From the NCBI GenBank assembly GCA_002171575.2, contig NHEI02000031.1, positions 33,092 through 69,545 of the forward strand: DNA of 36,454 nucleotides, in the 5' to 3' direction. Origin of the DNA: Flavobacteriaceae bacterium TMED81 (GTDB taxonomy: Bacteria > Bacteroidota > Bacteroidia > Flavobacteriales > Flavobacteriaceae). Every line of letters begins with the position of its first letter. Positions within the stretch are counted from its first letter, which is position 1. Of this stretch, positions 33,401 through 36,454 are shown piece by piece. The notes under the pieces are model-generated. The model was not told the origin of the DNA, made no database searches, and saw nothing but the letters and a program-made list of their open reading frames with translations. The translations under genes and the position numbers were made by a program.

Positions 33401-33856
33401 AATCGAGGAGAAAACTGGTCTACCATTGAAGGATTTAATGGGTTTGATGGAGCGATGAAAGAATATAATTATCCCGTTACAGAAAATATGATATCACAAA
33501 ATATCATTTTTAGATTTCATTTCCTCAGTGACTCACTTGAGAATGAAGAGGGCGTAGTAATTGACGACTTTATTGTTGAAGGAACCGTTTTAGGAATTGA
33601 AAATGAGATCGACCTAGATATTGCCATTTATCCCAACCCAACAATTGGGCGATTTACCATTGACACAAACGGGCAGTTTAAACTTGAACATATTAAAATT
33701 TATTCCATTGAAGGCAAACAAGTTTACGACAACAACTTCTTCGTAGAGCACTCCAAGAAAGAGATTGATTTAAGTAATCAGTCTAAAGGACTTTATTTCG
33801 TTGAATTATCAACGTCTGATCAACGTAAGATCATTCGCAAACTCATTGTAGAATAA
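30446..33856 (+). CDS. T9SS-secreted VPS10/BNR beta-propeller protein
   Basis: Large exported protein of 1136 residues; no enzyme activity can be assigned. A signal peptide (1-23, ending Phe-Gly-Gln) precedes a long propeller-like region with about nine BNR motifs of the form Ser-x-Asp-x-Gly-x-x-Trp/Phe (near residues 174, 230, 275, 320, 378, 427, 471, 641 and 681), typical of sortilin/VPS10-like folds. Then come a CARDB-like beta domain (about 780-890), a MAM/jellyroll-like domain (about 900-1050), and a C-terminal T9SS type A sorting domain starting at Tyr-Pro-Asn-Pro (about 1060). ATG 30446 is 5 nt after trmD; the longer frame from 30383 overlaps trmD and has no support. Confidence 0.9.
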   Translation: MDKIITFYFKFLFTIIPILSFGQVISPTNPYTKNFVSTTMGSSGLVRQSAQQQAPKLSDIESAFDAYWQGKDYTVKGSGYKPFKRWAHHWQDYLQEDGTIAPPTILWQAWERKLEGESQQDPFGVPDENTINWSNLGPAVVTNSSVSISGQGRVNTITKDPSNDQTLYVGAPAGGIWKSTDDGVNWTPLSDNLPQIGVSGIAIDPTDNNIIYIATGDDDAGDSYSVGVMKSIDGGQTWNPTGLSYLWYNGKGTSEIFIDPTNSNHIWVASTDGLQKSEDGGLTWEIKQDGNIVDFRLHPNYSDTSIIYAVGYKNNNSKFYRSTDKGETFSEISSIPSNANRIVVETTPAAVDNVYVLTAYDNGDGTYKGENSFQGVYVSNDEGLNFTKTAETDDIFTSAQSWYDMALTVSDSDPDVLFVGVLDIWKSTDGGDDFTQINAWNQRTNAFTHADIHFLRYFDGVLYAGTDGGVYRSADDGVNFEDLSNTLSIAQIYTVSTSRPDSSKLAGGLQDCGGFALSGSNWNSYHGGDGMGTAVDPFEENTYYGMTQYGGSLTRTTTGGDGGWSNNEFIASGPVKGEWVTPLEFAKSGDLYAGYDQLYVLNGGLWKQLSNHDFGHNLKLLTIDPININNIYVATEYNVYKSTDGGITFTNILQTDNYVQDIEIHKTNNNQVWVLSSATVYSSADQGQNFTSESTGLESARTISHQQYSPDDSLYLGTILGVYYTDKEVNGWHSISGSLPNVKVSDMEINPYDNILTVSTYGRGIWQTPIPAVTRPSYDLDLVRINSGLGSDFRCENDFQLSFDVYNNGTSSLSTFSSETILNGQSQGVENWTGNLAPGQKMTITPSLQQSINFGDNSLSISLSNPSETLVINNVGTVNFKLLDPPNSYGQANTTYLFESNEDDWLIVGDPVWEKGIPTGASLNQVNSGTTAYATNLDGNYPDKSSSSLVSPCYDLSQLESGNIRFFMGYELETYYDFIYLQYSTNRGENWSTIEGFNGFDGAMKEYNYPVTENMISQNIIFRFHFLSDSLENEEGVVIDDFIVEGTVLGIENEIDLDIAIYPNPTIGRFTIDTNGQFKLEHIKIYSIEGKQVYDNNFFVEHSKKEIDLSNQSKGLYFVELSTSDQRKIIRKLIVE

Positions 33857-33948
33857 AATTTTGTTCATAAGTCAGTACTGTATTAGCAGTCTGGATTGAG
33901 GGTTCTGTAGTTAAGAAAAGATTAAAATCCTGAAAGACGGAATTTATT

Positions 33949-35097
33949 TCAACTTTTACTTCCACTATAAATCGGAAAATAGACCAAACGGCTTTCCAAT
34001 TTTCCGTTAAACAGTTTGATTTTGCGAGACGTCCGTAAACCAAATTTTTTAAGTCCCTCCATGCTCGCTGTGATCATCCATACATCTGTATTGGGATATT
34101 TTTGCTTAAAGACATCTCCCATTTGCATATAGAATACACCGGCGTCAACTGCCAATCGTTCGCCATAAGGAGGGTTGGTTAGGACGTGTAGATATTGTTC
34201 GGGATGATCCTTTTGGGTTTTAAAAAAATCCCTTCTATGAATACTGATATAATCCGAAAGGTTTGCCGCCTCTATATTTTGTTGTGCTTTTCTCACAGCA
34301 GATGGGGCTTTGTCATAACCCATAAGTGGTACAAAACATTCTTTGACCCGATTGAGCATGGCCTCACGGATGGTGGCAAATAAATCTGCGTCATAGTCAT
34401 TCCAATTCTCAAACGCAAACTGCTTACGGTTGATTTGCGAGGGGATATTACAGGCCTGCATGGCTGCTTCAATAAGCAGGGTTCCACTACCGCACATAGG
34501 GTCGAGCAACGGGCTGGTGTGTTTCCACCCAGAAAGTGTTACAAGTCCCGCAGCTAGTACTTCATTGATTGGAGCAATATTCGTCTCGGTTCGATATCCA
34601 CGCTGATTGAGAGGTTTGCCAGAACTATCAATCGAAACTTCCATTCCCTTGGGTGAAAGATGAATAAAAAAGGTGATGTCGGGATCTTCCCTTCCTACAC
34701 TGGGACGGTTGCCTTGTTTTTTTCGAAACCGATCAACCAATGCATCTTTGGCGCGTTGTGCTGCAAACATCGTATTATCAAACATGGGTACCGACTGAGT
34801 AAACTGTATCGAAAAACGTGTGTCAATGGACATATATTCCTCCCAAGGAAGTCGTGATAAACTGTGATAATACGAATCAACTGACTTAACTTGATCAAAG
34901 TAGATCGGTTTTAAAATTCGCAATGCCGTACGACAACACAGGTTGGCCTTGTATAGAAAGCCCGAATCACCCCGAAAACGCACATTTCGTACGCCTTGTT
35001 TGACAGATGTTGCTCCTAAAAGTTTGAGTTCATTTTCTAAAACTTGCTCAAGCCCAAATAAGGTTTTGGCAATCATATCAAACTGGACTTGTTTCAT
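33949..35097 (-). CDS. THUMP-domain class I RNA methyltransferase (RlmL N-domain/YpsC type)
   Basis: SAM-dependent methyltransferase of 382 residues, probably making m2G in 23S rRNA or tRNA. An N-terminal THUMP domain (about 45-155) binds RNA. The catalytic domain has Asp-Pro-Met-Cys-Gly-Ser-Gly-Thr-Leu at 199-207 and Asn308-Pro-Pro-Tyr311 with Gly-Glu-Arg-Leu. It corresponds to the N-terminal half of E. coli RlmL or to B. subtilis YpsC. It is convergent with the T9SS gene across a 92-nt gap, the only non-overlapping convergent pair, and divergent from the SAM methyltransferase gene across the hairpin region. Confidence 0.9.
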   Translation of the reverse strand: MKQVQFDMIAKTLFGLEQVLENELKLLGATSVKQGVRNVRFRGDSGFLYKANLCCRTALRILKPIYFDQVKSVDSYYHSLSRLPWEEYMSIDTRFSIQFTQSVPMFDNTMFAAQRAKDALVDRFRKKQGNRPSVGREDPDITFFIHLSPKGMEVSIDSSGKPLNQRGYRTETNIAPINEVLAAGLVTLSGWKHTSPLLDPMCGSGTLLIEAAMQACNIPSQINRKQFAFENWNDYDADLFATIREAMLNRVKECFVPLMGYDKAPSAVRKAQQNIEAANLSDYISIHRRDFFKTQKDHPEQYLHVLTNPPYGERLAVDAGVFYMQMGDVFKQKYPNTDVWMITASMEGLKKFGLRTSRKIKLFNGKLESRLVYFPIYSGSKS

Positions 35098-35121
35098 CTT
35101 GCAAAGGTAGGGAATCGTTTG

Positions 35122-35148
35122 CTAGCGCAAGACGGAGCCTTGCGCTAG
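35122..35148. repeat. Perfect 10-bp hairpin A
   Basis: CTAGCGCAAG (35122-35131) and CTTGCGCTAG (35139-35148) are perfect inverted repeats around a 7-nt loop. Read on the minus strand, the apex (35131-35140) is AGGCTCCGTC, nearly the same as the apex of hairpin B. The high GC of the stem stands out from the AT-rich flanks. It lies in the divergent gap between two methyltransferase genes, so it is not a terminator of either. It may be a REP-like dispersed element or a structured leader. Confidence 0.75.
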
Positions 35149-35154
35149 AATGGC

Positions 35155-35185
35155 AGATAGTTCGAGGCTCTGCCGCGAACTATCT
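35155..35185. repeat. Perfect 10-bp hairpin B
   Basis: AGATAGTTCG (35155-35164) and CGAACTATCT (35176-35185) are perfect inverted repeats. The 11-nt loop contains a further GGC/GCC pairing around TCT. The apex AGGCTCTGCC (35165-35174) on the plus strand matches the minus-strand apex of hairpin A at 8 of 10 bases, although the stems are unrelated. It covers the place where a -33 element for the downstream gene would be. Confidence 0.75.
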
Positions 35186-35200
35186 CTCATAACTATTGCT

Positions 35201-35208
35201 TATTTTTG
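35201..35208 (+). promoter_or_regulatory. -7 box abutting the SAM methyltransferase start
   Basis: TATTTTTG exactly matches TAnnTTTG, with its last G 4 nt before the ATG at 35212. No -33 TTG is seen; hairpin B occupies that stretch. If used, the mRNA would be leaderless and the hairpins would lie outside it. Confidence 0.4.
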
Positions 35209-35211
35209 TGT

Positions 35212-35955
35212 ATGCATAACGTAAAAGAATGGTACTCGTCTTGGTTTGATTCGCCCTATTACCATTCACTTTATTCTCACCGAAATCATCAAGAAGCCGC
35301 CGACTTTGTTTCGCGACTTCTCGATTTGATTCAACCTGACAAAGACGCACATATCCTCGATATTGCTTGTGGACGTGGGCGTCATGCCCTCGAATTACAT
35401 CAACATGGGTACGCAGTAACTGGGATCGACTTGTCTCCAGAAAATATCAAATATGCCAAAGAAGAAGCCAAAAAAAAGAAGGCAAGTGATGCTTTGCAGT
35501 TTATCGTTCACGATATGCGCAATCCCTTAGACACACAGTTTTCTCATGTGTTTAATCTATTCACCAGCTTTGGCTATTTCAAAGACCCAAACGATAACAT
35601 TCGTACGCTAGAATCCTTTCGTGCGCAGTTGGCACCTAATGGTGTCGGGGTAATTGATTTTTTAAATCCAAGTTGGGTGCTTACAAATCTGGTTAAAGAA
35701 GAAAGTATTGAGCGTGACGGGATAAAATTTTCGATTCAGCGTTACACAAAAGGCAAATGGCTTTGTAAGGACATTCAGTTTCAAGTCGATAAACATAATT
35801 ATCAGTTTCAAGAGCAAGTAGAATTGTTAGAAATCAACGATTTTATTAATTTGTTTTCTCAAACAAATCTCCAATTGTTAGATTTGTTTGGTGATTATCA
35901 ACTCCAGGCATATGACAAGGAGTTATCTAACCGACAAATCCTTATATTTCAATGA
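35212..35955 (+). CDS. Class I SAM-dependent methyltransferase
   Basis: Cytoplasmic methyltransferase of 247 residues; substrate unknown. Motif I Asp-Ile-Ala-Cys-Gly-Arg-Gly-Arg-His is at 50-58, followed by the acidic end of strand 2 in Gly-Ile-Asp-Leu-Ser and the Phe-Thr-Ser-Phe-Gly-Tyr-Phe motif near residue 118. The N-terminal Trp-Phe-Asp-Ser-Pro-Tyr-Tyr resembles small-molecule methyltransferases of Bacteroidota. ATG 35212 is preferred to the TTG at 35206 lying in the promoter box. Its stop overlaps the ATG of the ZIP transporter gene (ATGA). Confidence 0.87.
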   Translation: MHNVKEWYSSWFDSPYYHSLYSHRNHQEAADFVSRLLDLIQPDKDAHILDIACGRGRHALELHQHGYAVTGIDLSPENIKYAKEEAKKKKASDALQFIVHDMRNPLDTQFSHVFNLFTSFGYFKDPNDNIRTLESFRAQLAPNGVGVIDFLNPSWVLTNLVKEESIERDGIKFSIQRYTKGKWLCKDIQFQVDKHNYQFQEQVELLEINDFINLFSQTNLQLLDLFGDYQLQAYDKELSNRQILIFQ

Positions 35956-36454
35956 ACATTTACTTTCCTCCAATATTCGCTGTGCTTGTTGGCAGTTTAG
36001 TCGTATTTTTTTGGCAACCAAGAGAGCTTCGATCGATCAAATTATTGTTGGCGTTTAGCGGTGCTTTCTTACTTGGTACGACCCTAACCTCTTTGCTGCC
36101 ATCGGTATTTGCCAACGGCAAAGAGCATATCAGCTATTGGATTCTCGCTGGGATTATCATCCAAATTGTGTTGGAGCAATTGTCTAAAGGTGCCGAGCAT
36201 GGTCATATCCATACAAGCGAAAAGAGAATTCCGATGACACTTGTGACTGGGCTTTATTTACACGCTTTTATTGAAGGATTCCCCATACATAAACACAATG
36301 ATCTGTTATGGGCAATTGTCATTCACAAGCTTCCGATAGCGATGTTGCTCACCCTAGCAATATGGCAGACAAATTTTAACTTTTCGAAAAAAGTGATTAT
36401 TCTCATTGGATTTGCAATCATGACCCCCTTGGGAAGTTATCTCAATATCTACAC
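35952..36454 (+). CDS. ZIP family metal transporter (truncated by the window end)
   Basis: Start of a zinc/iron permease; about 167 residues are visible and the frame is open at the last base. Several hydrophobic segments are evident. The metal-binding transmembrane motifs are Leu-His-Ala-Phe-Ile-Glu-Gly (near residue 114) and Val-Ile-His-Lys-Leu-Pro-Ile-Ala (near residue 131), corresponding to TM4 and TM5 of ZIP proteins. The Gly-His-Ile-His loop before TM4 may bind metal. It overlaps the methyltransferase by 4 nt. This short gene start extends past the window, so length and C-terminus are unknown. Confidence 0.85.
   Translation, partial: MNIYFPPIFAVLVGSLVVFFWQPRELRSIKLLLAFSGAFLLGTTLTSLLPSVFANGKEHISYWILAGIIIQIVLEQLSKGAEHGHIHTSEKRIPMTLVTGLYLHAFIEGFPIHKHNDLLWAIVIHKLPIAMLLTLAIWQTNFNFSKKVIILIGFAIMTPLGSYLNIY

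Noticed and set aside
33857..33948. Possible small gene or terminator in the 92-nt gap after the T9SS gene
   Set aside because: Only a CAGTACTG palindrome is visible. There is no stem plus T tract, and the minus-strand frame spanning 33843-34043 is out of frame with the real gene.
1..36454. CRISPR arrays, defence islands, tRNA or rRNA genes
   Set aside because: No repeat-spacer pattern, no defence gene clusters, and the gaps are too short or lack cloverleaf-like sequences on reading both strands.

Overview
The window reads as a chromosomal core segment of a Bacteroidota bacterium, most likely class Flavobacteriia. The evidence is a T9SS type A cargo protein, a RpoZ/BamD/CoaBC/DUF4835/RecN gene order, DUF6913 beside dapA, an UMF1-type MFS protein, almost no Shine-Dalgarno sequences, and promoter-like boxes of the Bacteroidota form (TTG, then about 17-19 nt, then TAnnTTTG). 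By eye it is AT-leaning, and nearly all of it is coding. I see no rRNA, tRNA, IS element, prophage or CRISPR array. The lineage call is inference from gene content, not from a marker tree.

Layout. 66-800: exported DUF2807 protein. 789-2102 (-): UMF1 MFS transporter. 2180-3910 (+): alpha/beta hydrolase and two tandem msrB genes. 3975-6270 (+): lpdA and an SDR oxidoreductase. 6267-6692 (-): aroQ. 6745-7632 (+): xerD-type recombinase. 7629-17262 (-): a long unit read bamD, rpoZ, coaBC, DUF4835, recN, fabI, ybbR-like, coaE, histidine kinase, response regulator. 17301-18681 (-): dapA and DUF6913. 18775-22110 (-): GNAT, prmC, ligA. 22144-23208 (+): ribD. 23189-23593 (-): acyl-CoA thioesterase. 23786-26392 (+): dnaA, LMW phosphatase, SAM methyltransferase. 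26382-28199 (-): dapF and mltG. 28308-29696 (+): DegQ-like protease. 29769-33856 (+): trmD and a 1136-residue T9SS-secreted beta-propeller protein. 33949-35097 (-): THUMP RNA methyltransferase. 35212 to the window end (+): SAM methyltransferase and a truncated ZIP transporter.

How the genes work together. Most are housekeeping: DNA replication, repair and segregation (dnaA, ligA, recN, xerD), CoA and fatty-acid metabolism (coaBC, coaE, fabI), outer-membrane and wall synthesis (bamD, mltG, dapA, dapF), RNA and protein modification (trmD, prmC, THUMP methyltransferase), and oxidative or protein quality control (msrB pair, DegQ). A two-component system sits at the end of the bamD/CoA/FabI unit, so it may sense envelope state.

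I did not find a convincing undescribed multi-gene system. The most unusual signals are non-coding. Two adjacent perfect 10-bp-stem hairpins at 35122-35185 have unrelated stems but share an apical motif in opposite orientation. A -7-like box recurs 4-5 nt before several start codons, suggesting leaderless mRNAs. Five of six convergent gene pairs overlap at their 3' ends, leaving almost no room for terminators.
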